DNA of 64,000 bases from Echinometra lucunter. Lineage: Eukaryota > Echinodermata > Echinoidea > Camarodonta > Echinometridae. The stretch's first letter is position 1, and every line of letters starts with the position of its first letter. The notes below the pieces were generated by a model. That model was given only the letters and a program-made list of their open reading frames with translations, had not been told where the DNA came from and did no database searches. The translations under genes were made by a program, and so were the position numbers. Shown one piece after another: positions 1 through 11,404 of the stretch. Location of the stretch: positions 11,872,518 to 11,936,517 of the forward strand of contig CM057153.1 of assembly GCA_029962745.1 (NCBI GenBank), in the 5' to 3' direction.

Positions 1-702
1 CTCTCATGAGTGAGCATACTGAGTTATATTTTACGATATATTTTCTGTTTGTCTATTTCCCCCAAACAGAGAAGTATGATATGTTTTTGATTATGTTTTT
101 GAATATCAGAATGCATGAACCCTTTCGTCCCGAAGGATTACTCATTTCAGGTTACATTATTCTAACTAAAATTAAGTGTAGAAAGGAATTTTGAAAAAAC
201 CTGTAGTCTTCTTTAAAGCATTAGTTCATTTCACGTAGTCATAATCAGAGTAATTCTCTGACGTTACCGACAAACAGAAACTTAGCTTCCAGGGGCTTGT
301 TCGACATAACAATGGCGACAAGTATTTTGTCTCACATTACACGTTATTAGGGAAAGACAATGGGCCGGTATCGATAAAACTAGCAAACGCCTAGCAAATG
401 CTTTTTCTAACATTATGCACGCATGTTCAGATATTCCAAGTAAGTAATTGCTGGCAAGAAGAAGCAGAAGCTTGTTTCCTTGAGATGGCTTTAGTTTACA
501 AGCAAATGCTACTTTTATAGATATGGTCACTAGTGCAATAGTCGATCACAAGACTCTCTAAAGCAGCTCATTCATATTTTTGTGAACACCGAGACTTATC
601 ACACATCGTTTTATCTTCAAATGCCCGGCCGAGACCATGAATGTGAGTTATGTCAAAAAGTCCGTGCTTACCGTTATCACTGGTTATCAATAATATCTAA
701 AT
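1..702. other. Non-coding stretch, presumed intron of the METTL27-like gene
   Basis: No recognisable exon, RNA or repeat is seen. The 82-codon minus-strand frame at 282-530 has no family resemblance. I looked here for a second METTL27-like exon and found none. Confidence 0.4.
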
Positions 703-1302
703 ATTAAAGGAGAATGCAACCCAGGCATCAGTGTGCTCTTAGTGAATAAAGATGACCAAGAAGAGTAAACAGTGAAAGTTTGACCAAAATCGGACAATCG
801 GTTCAAGAGTTATGAATTTTAAAAGTTTCGGTAAATCCTATTATGGGGATCCTTGAGTTGGCAACTTTGCCAGCATTTGTGATGTCATCGTGGACAACTC
901 TCAATTCATTTTGTACATATATTTTTTTTTTAATTGATTTGTATGAAATTTCAAGTTAGGAACCAACATAATTCTTCCCAAAATGCTTGCAGAATTGATT
1001 TAGCCATGTCATACTCAAACAATAGATCAAAAGAATCTTTATTTTTCTTGAAAATAAAGAAAATGTTAAAAGTTGTGTACGAAATGAATGGAGAGTTGTC
1101 CATGATGACATCACAGATGCTGGCAAAGTTGCCAACTCAAGGATCTCCTTAATAAGGATATACTTAAACTTTCAAAGTTCATAACTCTTGAACAGAGTGT
1201 CCGATTTCGCTGAAACTTTCATTGTTTACTCTTTTTGATCTTCTTCATTCACTGGAAGCACACTGATGTAGACTTGATGTCTGGGTTGAATTTTCCTTTA
1301 AT
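703..1302. mobile_element. Foldback element with about 220 bp inverted arms (family A)
   Basis: The left arm starts TTAAAGGAGAATGCAACCCAGG (shown here across two motifs: TTAAAGGAGAATG and CAACCCAGG) and runs to about 925. The right arm, about 1075-1302, is its imperfect reverse complement and ends CCTGGGTTGAATTTTCC followed by TTTAA. Matching blocks include the pairs around 770-800/1200-1235 and 855-925/1080-1145. The spacer is about 150 bp and has no coding potential. The 72-codon frame at 934-1152 is merely an arm read through. No transposase is seen, so this is a non-autonomous foldback or MITE. It lies in the presumed first intron of the METTL27-like gene. It shares a core block with the element at 40205-40773. 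Confidence 0.8.
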
Positions 1303-1447
1303 GTAGAAAATGCAGGTAGACAAGTTAATGCAAAACTCAGTCCAGTTTGGTGTTTGCACAGCAACAATGTTGAAAGGAATGGGGTTTGGGGGCTAGGTAT
1401 GAATGAGGTTTTGAGTTAGTAACAGAACATTATCAATGAGAACATAC

Positions 1448-1585
1448 CTCGTCAAAGTATTGAGCCCAGGCATCATACGCTTCGTTCGTATCCTTGCCTC
1501 TTGAAGCGATTATTGCTCGAATTCTTTCTCGAGCAGGGCAGACAGAGGTGTCAAAATCAAATTTAAGTTGATTTTTGCCGTCCAT
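1448..1585 (-). CDS. First coding exon of a METTL27 (WBSCR27)-like methyltransferase, partial gene
   Basis: Seen: reading the minus strand, an ATG at 1585 opens 46 codons that end in Asp-Glu at 1448, followed at once by GTATGT, a consensus splice donor in phase 0. The exon has a higher GC content and more balanced codon use than its surroundings. Residues about 9-16 read FDFDTSVC, residues 19-24 RERIRA, and the end reads EAYDAWAQYFDE. Known: METTL27/WBSCR27-type SAM-dependent methyltransferases begin with a short helix-rich region ending in a YDxWAxxYDxD-like motif before the Rossmann fold, and sea urchins carry many paralogues. Inference: this exon encodes that N-terminal motif. The SAM-binding core (GxGxG region) would lie in later exons at lower coordinates. 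I could not find them in 1-1447, so they probably lie outside the window. The substrate of this family is not known. Start choice: it is the only in-frame ATG, and no acceptor is evident just upstream. Confidence 0.62.
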
Positions 1586-1661
1586 ATTTGTTACTGCTAT
1601 GTCGAATCAACTGTCCGAGATCAGAGGGAAGTAAAATGGACAAGGCGATAACAAATCTTGC

Positions 1662-1669
1662 TATATATA
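1662..1669 (-). promoter_or_regulatory. TATA-like box upstream of the METTL27-like first exon
   Basis: The palindromic TATATATA lies 77 bases upstream of the ATG at 1585 on the minus strand. A start site about 30 bases downstream of it would leave a 5' UTR of roughly 45-50 nt, which is reasonable. The sequence is symmetrical, so it gives no direction by itself. The assignment rests on its distance from the exon. Confidence 0.35.
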
Positions 1670-1896
1670 GACATTATGCATGCCAAGTGTATGGAAAGGG
1701 GAGCTCTTATTTACACAGAGTCGTTACAAAGCGTTGTAATTCCTAAATGTACTGAAGCGATTCAGATTTCCTTTCATCTGTTCATTCCAATTCAATTCCC
1801 TTCCAAACACACAACAAAAAGACTAAAAAAGGGTCAACTCTTAGAATTCGCATCACTTTAGATAACAATGTTCAGACAGCCAGAAAACGGGCTTAC

Positions 1897-3180
1897 AAAG
1901 GGGCGTCACTAGTGACACCCCCCCCCCCACACACACACACACACTCTGAAAATTTCCGTCGGAAAATGCATCAGCAAAAGAATGAAGGAAAGGAAAAAGA
2001 AAGAGGAGGGAAAAGAGAAAAGGAAGAAAAAGGAGAGGAAAGAAGAAAAATAAAGAGAAAAGGAATGAAAAGAAAAGAAAAGATGGAAAGATAATTAAAA
2101 GAGAAAGGAAAGAAAAGGAAAGACATACAAAAAACCGGAAAAACCTGAAAGCGCCCGCTCGCTTGCTTTGCTCGCTCTCATTTTTTGTAGTTTTACCAAT
2201 GCCGGTTAAGTCAACGATTATTATTCTTGGTTTGCGTTTTGTGTCTATGTCTTATGTTATAGTATTCTTCTACTCTAAGAATGTAAATAATAACTGCAAG
2301 GAATGGAGCGGCAAGTTAATCTAAGTATGGATGAACTTTCATAGAAAACGGCATGTGACCAATAGCCTATTCCTATCATCACTGTCAGAACCGAAGATGC
2401 CGATAAAATGTACGTTACTAAAAATCATGAAAATGGAAACACAATATAAACCAGTATTTTAAAAAATACCATCTCTTTTTCACGCTAGTTCGCTACGCTC
2501 GCTCACAAAATCTAGGAACAAGACGGTTTTGGGCAGCTAGTAACTCTATTTCAGCAGCAAGATACAAGAATGTCGTAATATTTGGGCAGCGAGGTGGCCG
2601 ACTATCTATGAATTCTACAGGAAGATGTACATTATCAAAATCATCAACTGCACTTTTGCATGTTTTGTGATTAGTCTATTTTTGTCGGTTCGACCGCTCA
2701 CAGAAAGAATGGTTTTGGGCGGCAAGCAATGTGCCAAAATTAAGTGATATTCGGCAGATGGGTCATCGAATATATTATTTAGACAATTATATGATCTTAT
2801 TATGTATTTTGATGACGATATAACAATTTACCATGAAAGAGAATGTATATTTTTTCCTAGCTCGCTACGCGAGCTCTATATTTAGATACAGGAAGGTCTC
2901 GGAAAGCAAACGAATTCGGCTAGCGAGATTACCGAATATAGGCCCGTAGTGTATTTTCATGACGAGCTATGACTTCTACCGTTAAAAAGTGTGTTTTTCC
3001 TCTCTCACTCGTAATAGTTGGAAACAAGGTGATATCAGACAGCAAAGAATTGGACCAGCGAGGTGTCAAAATAGAAACAAATGGAAAATTTGGTTTCTTC
3101 GCCGAAAGAATTGTCGCCATATTTAGGTCCTCCCAACCCCTCCGCTTCAAAATGTTTTAAAGACGCGTCGCGACGCTCCT
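1897..3180 (-). repeat. Element of degenerate ~160-225 bp units with CGCTCGC motifs (copy 1)
   Basis: The block opens with GGGCGTCACTAG (1901-1912) and a C-run, passes through an AC tract and a long purine-rich tract (1980-2130), then shows clustered motifs of the type CTCGCTACGCTCGC at about 2150-2180, 2488-2505, 2690-2700, 2852-2875 and 3160-3175. Between them recur TTTGGGCAGC (2529, 2582, 2713 variants) and CGAATAT-type words. On the minus strand, units at about 2805-2875 and 2965-3010 match units of the block at 37669-38160: GCGAGC, then AAAAAA, then CACACT, then ATGGTAAAAGTGT, then ATCA..AAATACA. No protein is encoded. It is a dispersed repeat in opposite orientation to the second copy. 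Confidence 0.6.
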
Positions 3181-4525
3181 GCTTATGTACACCTTACATG
3201 AAAATAAATTTTCACTCGATTTTCTACCTAAAAGAATCATTTAGTTCAACAGGATCAGAAATACATATAACTTATCAAATGACCATTCCTCTCAGGCATC
3301 AGATGATTAATCTAAAACTTCTTCCCAACTTAAAATGCATTACATCTCCAAAAAAATCAACAGCTAATCAAATTATTTAACACCAAACGTAATAGAAACT
3401 AGCTTCCTTTTGGCTATCCTCAGGCAATAGTCGCAGGTAATTTCTCTTTTATTTTTTCTTTTCTCTTTTGTTTCTATACGTTTGAGCTGTTGCCTGAAAG
3501 GTAAATGAATGGAATATAAATGAAAGCATTTCACATGCATTTCAAACAGTAATGGTTACTAACTTAACCTATCGGAGTACGAGCGCAATTTAGGAGGGGG
3601 CGCTGAATCAGTCCAGCTAAAGATGGTTTCTTGAACAGCATAATAATAGCTTGTCTTGTCATTCCGTTGATGCCATAGAGATATATGATAATTATGGTTG
3701 ATGCCCACAGTCAGTGAGTATATTATCTGATTATTGTGGCACGATCAATGTAGTCCAAGTTTGACCTATCACGCACTATCTGTCCCACAGTACTGCTAAA
3801 ACATTTCCTTGTTTGTATATATTTTTAAAACTTGGTGGTGGTGGTGGTGGTGGTGGTGGTGGTCATGGTGGTGGTGGTTGAATCAATCTTTTTAAAATTA
3901 TAATCATATTAGACCATGTAAGACAGGTATGCACTTTGGCAACTGAATCAACTTGCCCGTCTTCAGATGCATGTTGTGAACCTATATTGTCATGATTGTG
4001 GATGATCGGAATATGATGACTAATTAATGTTAATGGAAAGTACCAGGAGCGTCTCTATGGAAATTGTAACTATATCTAACAAGATACAGCTCAGTATATC
4101 CATTTGTAGACATGTAAATCCATATGAAATCGTACCGTGTTTGATTTTACAGTTGACATGGTGGAAGCACGTATACACATCGGCCTCGGCCATTTACTAA
4201 TTGATAATTTTAATGGCTTTGATAATTTGAAATGCGTCATACGTGTACCATCGATTGTGATGACAACGGGTATATAAATATTGGCATGCTACTCCCTCTT
4301 ATAGCAGAAACTTGAGAATTGGCGTAATAATCATAATAATGATAATGATAACAATTAATACGTAATGATGATATTACTGCCAAAAGTAAGGTACTTTTGG
4401 TACTTGTGTATACATGGTATATAGTTCATTTCCATCTTGTCAGTTCATTAAAACGTACGCGTATATTATCTTTACCATGTCATTGCACTTTCCTCATGCA
4501 CACTATATAAGAAAAAAAAGGTTCA
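3181..4525. other. Non-coding, simple repeats only
   Basis: Holds a GGT/GTG trinucleotide tract at 3833-3879 and an AATGAT-type tract at about 4325-4370. No exon-like sequence is seen elsewhere. Confidence 0.5.
3833..3879. repeat. (GTG)n microsatellite
   Basis: About 15 near-perfect GTG/GGT units with a single CAT interruption near 3864. Confidence 0.95.
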
Positions 4526-4845
4526 ATTTTGCACCCATCATATACCAACACTGTGAGCTCTTTCATGGGTACAACTTTGAATCTTAAGAAGCATTTTGAA
4601 CCTTTAAGGGTGCAGTGAGCTACATTTTGCAACCTTTAGGGTGCAGAGTTGTACCGTTTAGGGAAGGTGCGAATTTGCACCCCTTTGAATGCAAAAATTT
4701 CTGCACCCTTAAATGTGCAACTTTGTACTATATCCGGGTGCAAACAAGTACAAAAGGGTGCATCTTTGCACCTTTTTCATGTAGGCTGCAAGATTGCACC
4801 CAAAAAGGTGCTGCCATGCAGTGTTGCATTTAGGGTGCAATTATA
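4526..4845. repeat. Degenerate GGGTGCAA / TTGCACCC repeat
   Basis: Short self-complementary words of the type TTGCACCC and GGGTGCAA alternate about every 20-30 bases (for example near 4528, 4610, 4640, 4672, 4735, 4757, 4770, 4795, 4833). The array is palindromic at the unit level and interrupted, so it resembles a short interspersed foldback-type repeat rather than a clean satellite. The two overlapping open frames here (4615-4833 and 4649-4927) are by-products of the repeat. Confidence 0.7.
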
Positions 4846-5399
4846 TGGAAAGGCTATATTTGGCTTGATTCGGGGCACTTTTCTTGAGCCTGGTGAGGGC
4901 ATCAATCATGCTATGCATCCCCAATAAAACAAATGACTGAATAATCAAATGAATATTCTAGCGTTGAAACACAACCATATTTTTAATCAAAAGACTTGTA
5001 TTTCGAACTTTCTATTTTAGCATCATCTGTACAGCGGAAACACGTAACAAAGAGTTCCAGTATAACGGCATTCCTAGCAAGGTAATTTAGATGGTCCCAT
5101 GCCTTTGTGTTCCTTTTTTTAACCTGATATAAAAAGGTCATTTTCATGTTCAAAAAGTCCTCATTACAATGAGTTTTCATTGTAATAAAAATTCAATAAA
5201 CATTTTATACAAACTTTGTACCTATCTGACATACATGTAAATAACACTGTGATATCATAAATTTGTTTTTCATCTAGAAGTCGTTTTACTTTATATTAGC
5301 ATCTAAAAGAACAAAGCAATCAGTTTGATAAGTGAAGATACTAGAAAAAAATATAAAAACTCCTTCATGCCTTGAAAATGCGTCGAATGTTTGTTTTAT

Positions 5400-5590
5400 T
5401 GGTCGGTTGGTTGGTTGGTTGGATGGTTTTTATTATTATTACTATTATTGTTTTGTTTACATTATCAAAGCATTGAACCCTCAAGGCAAAGGCATCCAAG
5501 TCCAAGTCCAAGGTCAAGGCATTGACAATTTAGTCTAAGGCGCCTAAAGACCAAGGCCGAGCGTCAAGGCACTAATTTCCCAAGGTACAT
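5400..5590. repeat. GGTT tract followed by CAAGGC/CCAAGT-type short repeats
   Basis: A (GGTT)n run at 5402-5423 is followed after an ATT-rich stretch by a degenerate array of CAAGG words from about 5480 to 5587 (CAAGGCAAAGGC, CCAAGTCCAAGTCCAAGG, CCAAGGCCGAG and so on). It is non-coding. Confidence 0.65.
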
Positions 5591-5997
5591 TCTTTTTACA
5601 CACCACCATCCCGGCGTTCTTGTCGTAAAAAAAATATTTCAGAAACAAATTCACCCCCTTTAAAAAACATAGGCAAATAACAAACAAACAAACTACCCAA
5701 ACTACCAACAAACAAACAGAAACGATCAATAAGTTGCCAAGATAATGGGTAAATTCTGTGAAACGGCATATTAAGGTAATTTTTTTAAGTCGACATTACC
5801 CGATCATCTGTAGCAAAGGTCATTTTTCTTATATAACTTATTAGACAGAACAGCTATACCCGGTGACATAAAGGAGGTAATTTCACATTATTGCTTTACC
5901 AAGTTCACTAGATAGAATATAGATAGAAATTGCTTCTTCGAACGATAGTAGTTATATATAATGCAACATAATGCCCGTGAAACGATGAAAGTTTATG

Positions 5998-6231
5998 TTA
6001 TCTCATATAAATAATCCATTCATCTGCAGTTTTCGTTTTCATAACAGTCGTCTCGGCACTTAAAGTTGTATTGAAGTAATGATACACGTATTCCTTTTCA
6101 CAACTCCTTATTGTGGGGTAGAATAATTTCGTTGATGATGTCAGAACATCTCTGCAGTCCAACTGGATAATCTGAGGGAGTCTTGTAACGCTCGTGACAG
6201 ACACACTGCTTTTAGTCTTCCAAGGCGTAAC
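5998..6231 (-). CDS. Possible terminal exon of an unknown protein
   Basis: Seen: on the minus strand a strong acceptor (pyrimidine tract then CAG, AG at 6233-6232) is followed by 77 codons and a TAA. The residues start VTPWKTKSSV, contain LDCRDVL and IRSCEKEYVYHYFNTT (an N-glycosylation sequon, NTT), and end DEWIIYMR. Two cysteines lie 22 residues apart. The open frame continues upstream through the acceptor to 6546, for 182 codons in all, long for chance in such AT-rich DNA, but the upstream part is low-complexity and intron-like. I do not recognise a family. Downstream I see no AATAAA within about 100 bases. Any upstream exons would lie at higher coordinates, some possibly inside the 500 N gap at 6621-7120. 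Confidence 0.25.
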   Translation of the reverse strand, partial: VTPWKTKSSVSVTSVTRLPQIIQLDCRDVLTSSTKLFYPTIRSCEKEYVYHYFNTTLSAETTVMKTKTADEWIIYMR

Positions 6232-6620
6232 CTGGAAAAAGAAAAAGTAAGGGCTGTCATTTAAAAGAAAAGGGTAATCGCTCTGTTCTACAATCAAAAC
6301 AGAAAATATATTGACAATGTTAGGAGGAACATAGTCCATACAAGCCTTCTCATTTGCAATGAAATCATCTTCCCTCTTTTTTGTTAAAGTCTCTCCGCCC
6401 CTCGTCTTCTTCCAGTTATGTTCACCTCCCAGTGCTCCCACCCCCTCCTCAATAACCACCACCAACACCACCATCACTCTGTCAGTCTTCTTCATAATGT
6501 TATCCTTTATTTGGGCATTCTGACTTACTCTTTTTTTAAATATCATTTCACTCTTTTTCTCCTTTCTTTACATCCACGATTATAAAGATCAATTTCATGA
6601 CAATACTTTTAACCCCCTAC

Positions 6621-7120
6621 NNNNNNNNNNNNNNNNNNNNNNNNNNNNNNNNNNNNNNNNNNNNNNNNNNNNNNNNNNNNNNNNNNNNNNNNNNNNNNNN
6701 NNNNNNNNNNNNNNNNNNNNNNNNNNNNNNNNNNNNNNNNNNNNNNNNNNNNNNNNNNNNNNNNNNNNNNNNNNNNNNNNNNNNNNNNNNNNNNNNNNNN
6801 NNNNNNNNNNNNNNNNNNNNNNNNNNNNNNNNNNNNNNNNNNNNNNNNNNNNNNNNNNNNNNNNNNNNNNNNNNNNNNNNNNNNNNNNNNNNNNNNNNNN
6901 NNNNNNNNNNNNNNNNNNNNNNNNNNNNNNNNNNNNNNNNNNNNNNNNNNNNNNNNNNNNNNNNNNNNNNNNNNNNNNNNNNNNNNNNNNNNNNNNNNNN
7001 NNNNNNNNNNNNNNNNNNNNNNNNNNNNNNNNNNNNNNNNNNNNNNNNNNNNNNNNNNNNNNNNNNNNNNNNNNNNNNNNNNNNNNNNNNNNNNNNNNNN
7101 NNNNNNNNNNNNNNNNNNNN
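6621..7120. other. Assembly gap (500 N)
   Basis: Exactly 500 N bases, the usual placeholder for a gap of unknown length. The two frames spanning it are artefacts. Confidence 0.99.
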
Positions 7121-8634
7121 AAGGTAACACTCAGCAGAACAACTTATGAAAAATCACAGCTGTAATAGACATCAACAGGTACATCGCGTTGACTCTAGCC
7201 AGAATTAGATTTCATCCAGAATCTCCACTTTATACCCCTTTTGACAACAGAATAGCCCTTGGCAAGGAATAACTGGCGCAGTTCCTGCGAAGACGGAGCA
7301 CTTGTCCTTTTGTGAATCTCAGAAGAGGATATCGATGATACATGACGCCTTCAGACATCAAATGTTTAAGAAGTATGGACGTCTGGAAATGACAATTTCG
7401 TGGGGCGAGATGAAAGGAGGATTTGTCAAGAAAAAGCAGGTAGGCAGAGTAAAGGGAGGAATTAAAAAATAAGTCTTGCAATCTGTGAATAGAATATGGA
7501 AACATATTCTTTGCAAGTAAATCAAATTTGCTTCCCGTTTCTTTTCAATTTGTAAACTGTAATTTCTAAAAACGTGTGTGGTATTTGGTGATCAGTAATG
7601 TCTTTCATCAATACTCAGCAATCTCGGCTGTTATTGAATTGCTCAAATCTATACCAAAGCCTCTATATATTTCATTTTAATGCCGCAAGTCGTAACTTGA
7701 TCAGAAAACGTGGTATTGATGGTTTTCTCGGGAAAACGTGAATAAAACGATGTGTGTATCTGATATATATATATAAAAAATTGTACAAGATTAAGCGAAC
7801 ATACTGTCATGTGTTTTCGGCTTACCACAAAAAAGTCTTAAATTAATGCCGTGAAGCCTGTAGTAGTTATAGCATGGTATTCCCAAAAGAATTTCATTGT
7901 CTTTGTCCTAATGGAGTCCTAGACACTTTTAAGAACATTGAATAAAGCGAAAGCAAATAGGAAACCTAACATTACATTCAATTCACAATTTTTGTCTCAT
8001 TCGAAAATGAATTTAAGCCTACATTGGAAGATATCCTACAAGGAACGATGACCAACTGTTTTCTGCATCATAGGAGGAAAGAAGTTTCTCTCGAATCAAA
8101 TATGCAAGAAGAAGGAAAAACTGAAGTCAGTTGATTTTACGTAAAGCTTTTCTTAGCACAATACATTGCCTTCAGAACAATTCTTTAAAATGAAGGAAAA
8201 GATATAAAAATACAATGTATGTATAGACCAAATGAGTGAGTTTAAAACTTAAACGCTCGTGGTTTAGTGGGTTCCCAAATCAACATTTTAATTTTCTTCA
8301 AATGTGAACTATTTCTGCTCATTTAATAGGGAAAAGTTTATATCGAGCAGGAAGCGGGAGGGAGTGTGAAGGGAGAAAGAAGAAGAGAGCGAGTAGTTGT
8401 CAAATCTTTTTTCTTGAAGTTGTGATACCTTTCCTAACTGATACTGTGGAATCAAGATTACACTGAATCACCGTCGTCCTTCGCTATGCCACTGGGAAAC
8501 TAAATAAAACATACAGGCCTTCATTATGAATGCAAAGGCATGACTGCTTTAGTCTGTTTTTACATCAGTTGGATTATTTGTGATTTTTTCCAAAGCTTAC
8601 ATCAGGAGAAATGTTTCTGCTGACCAATTCTCCT
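7121..8634. other. Non-coding, nothing recognised
   Basis: AT-rich sequence with only a short (TA)n at about 7765-7775. No exon, RNA gene or repeat family is recognised. Confidence 0.45.
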
Positions 8635-8900
8635 CTCGGCGAGTCGTAATGTTTGGTTTCTACCGAAACTAAACACTTTGCCGCGAAACCATCTGGGAAT
8701 AGAAAAAAGCGTGGAAGATGTAACGGGATCGTCCCAATCACGTCCATCCATCAAAAGCCCCTCCCTTTTCCTCGCAGGGGGCAGTCAGGGCCATGGGCTC
8801 TCCCTAATTCACTTGCCTATAATACGCGCCATGTTTGCCTACTTCTTTGCCAGAAGCGGCCATGTCGCCGATTGCGATTATTCAAGAAAATTACATCTGG
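8635..8900. promoter_or_regulatory. GC-richer island, candidate cis-regulatory element
   Basis: About 50% GC inside AT-rich flanks. It holds GCGGCCATGTCGCC-type and GCCATGGGC-type words. Two overlapping frames (98 and 75 codons) read through it, but neither has family resemblance or splice signals that fit, so a non-coding conserved element is preferred. This is inferred from composition only. Confidence 0.22.
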
Positions 8901-9189
8901 CTTGAACAGTGAAATTTCTAAGAGAGACAAAGACAACGCAATAATGTAAAATCTGCCTGAACTCATTAACGCTAATGCTTAAAAGAAGCAGACGCAAATT
9001 GAATTCCTAAGAGATAATCTTGGTGCAATTTGAAATCTACTCTTGTTTTCAAATAGTATCAGCGTTTCTTGATGAAATACGAAACTTTGATTAAAATTGG
9101 CAACATGATCTTGAACATGTTGAATGGAAGAAAAGCGTTTCATTTTACATACATATCGGTTTTAACCTCCTGTGAGCTAATTTACTTAT

Positions 9190-9480
9190 TACCTGCACAG
9201 GGGGCTTCCTGGAGCGTGGGCCTGACATACGCGTGTTGATATATTCCGATTTAAGCGGGATCGTGTCCCGGGATTACGGGGAAGAAATGTGCCGAATTAA
9301 GGGGGTCGCCGATGCCTAATAAAGCGACTCTTTCGATTATTGATGACTGCAAATTGAAGTAAATGGGTTCAACGACGCCAGGCAATTTAATAGGACACCG
9401 GTGGAATCCAAGTGAGATTGCTCGTTTAGCGCCGCTTTGAAGGAATCACGTGAACGAATCAGATGACGTGACACGTTGCG
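9190..9480. promoter_or_regulatory. GC-richer island with E-box and CRE-like sites, candidate enhancer
   Basis: This stretch stands out from its AT-rich flanks and has no open frame of note. It contains a CACGTG E-box (near 9447), a TGACGTGA site close to the CREB/ATF consensus (near 9464), TAATAAA and TTTAATAGG homeodomain-like words, and GGGATTAC (near 9272), which resembles an Otx/bicoid-class site. Dense, diverse sites in unique non-repetitive DNA suggest a cis-regulatory module. Its target is unknown. Confidence 0.3.
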
Positions 9481-11404
9481 TACTGATCAGACAACGAAGG
9501 AAAAAAAGTTGCGATGTCTTTCAAATATCGATTGATTTTCTCCGCCGAATGAATCTACAGTGAAATACCCTAAACGCGGAGAAATCAAAGGAAATTGATG
9601 GGAGCAAAAACAAAACAATCTTAAATTGAAAGGGAGAATGCTGCCGTAACCGTGGAATGATAATACTGATATGTATAATTGCCAACGTTCAGTATTTGCT
9701 CATAATGTTTTGTACAGAATTTGACAGGACACAATTATTTTATTTGTAAACTTTCCTCTGAACGTTGTCGTTTAGAGAATTACTTAAAAGAAAAATTTGA
9801 ACTGCTACAAATTTTTATGTCAGAAAAATCATTCACTAGATGCAAATGATAATCTCATATCCATCATGTCCATAGGAATGGATAAATTCATTGGCTAGAT
9901 GTTGTGAAACATTCAAATGGGAAATCATTATTGGTAAAACCTTTTAGTGAATCGGTCGTATCATTTATCAGCACTATGACCATTCATCTTAATTTGATCA
10001 TAGCAAAGCATATGAAAAGCTATTTGGCTGACAAAAAATGTCGCTGCAAGCAATGTCGAAAAAGCAGGCCCTTCAAACTTCAATAGAAAAAAAAAAAGAA
10101 ACCTTGAAATAATATGGAAAGCGGACAATATCCTACGATAACTAGTAATATACATTGAGAGAATTGTTCAAGCAGTCTTGCGCTCTTGATATTTTATCAT
10201 CGATTTTTTTTGCCAGGTATTACCAGCTTGAAAGACGATTCTTTCTCTTATATTTGCAATGTCATGACGGGGTAACAAATAAACAGATAACCTACCCCGC
10301 CCGCCCGCAAAAAGGCTTTCCTTACAAATTCCCTTCATGTCTTTTGTTTTTATTTCATACTAAAAATATTTTGGCTTATTTCTCCTTTTCCCGCTTACTA
10401 AAGTGCTCTTGAGAAAAAAAAATCGCAATTTCTTTCAAGCACTAAATATTGCCCGAGATTTATTGCCAGTTAGTAAATAATATATTATTTATATCAATTC
10501 ACGTATGCCTTGCTAATAGCTCTGCTTAGCATGCTTCAGTATCAACAATTATAATTTTCGACCTTTACCTTGAGTTTGAAGCGTATCTAGAGTAGTGTCA
10601 ATAGACCATTTTCCACGCCAAACCCAGGATGATGGAAAGTGGCTCTGACATTTTTATATCATCTTGTAAAAATATCGCATCAATTTATTAGATCAGCCCC
10701 GCACGGTCAGCGAGTACATGATTGTCCGAGCCTATCCCCCGCCCTTCATATTTAGTCTCCTTATCCTAGGCTCGGAACTACTGACCCTGCATGAAAACTT
10801 CATTAAACCAGTCCTTGCCGGGTTGGCTTTTACTTAATGCGCTACACTCATCAGGACAATGTATTAATAGCAAATCACTCGTAAATCATTGATGATTGGA
10901 GAAATGTGACAAAAAGACATGTAGACGTATAGGCCTATCTTTAGTATACAAAATGGAAATGTATTATTACATTTCCAGGCTGATTTCTTGATTCGATTTC
11001 TGAAATTTGAGAGCGACATTGCTCTTGAATATTGACGCCTTCCTCGCCAGTTGTAAAAGTGCTTTCAGTTAATGTTACTACAGACTCTATTTATACACTT
11101 TATGTGATTTCCAAATCACAAAAACAAGAAATGTTTACAATTTGAGCTCAACACGGAAATCAGTTATTCTAAAAAAACCAAACAAACAAACAAACAAAAA
11201 CCATTATTTTCCTCTACTGTTGTTTCTGTTTAATGTGAAAACTAGCAATACCAAATAATTTGCCTTTTCTTCGAAAACTTCACTACGTCGATGTCATTGT
11301 CATAGAACTTTGTACATTGGCTCTTCAAACATGAAAAATTGATTGCGGCTAGCTTGGGAAAAGGCTAAAACATGAACAATTCAAGGAGAAGAACATATAG
11401 AGAT
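9481..11404. other. Non-coding stretch
   Basis: No genes recognised. Holds a short AAAC tract (11178-11200) and AT-rich unique DNA. Confidence 0.45.

Noticed and set aside
28..1440. Second exon of the METTL27-like gene
   Set aside because: Scanned on the minus strand for the expected downstream motif and the GxGxG core. Nothing convincing was seen.
6597..7130. Two 'proteins' of unknown residues on opposite strands
   Set aside because: They are translations of the 500 N assembly gap.
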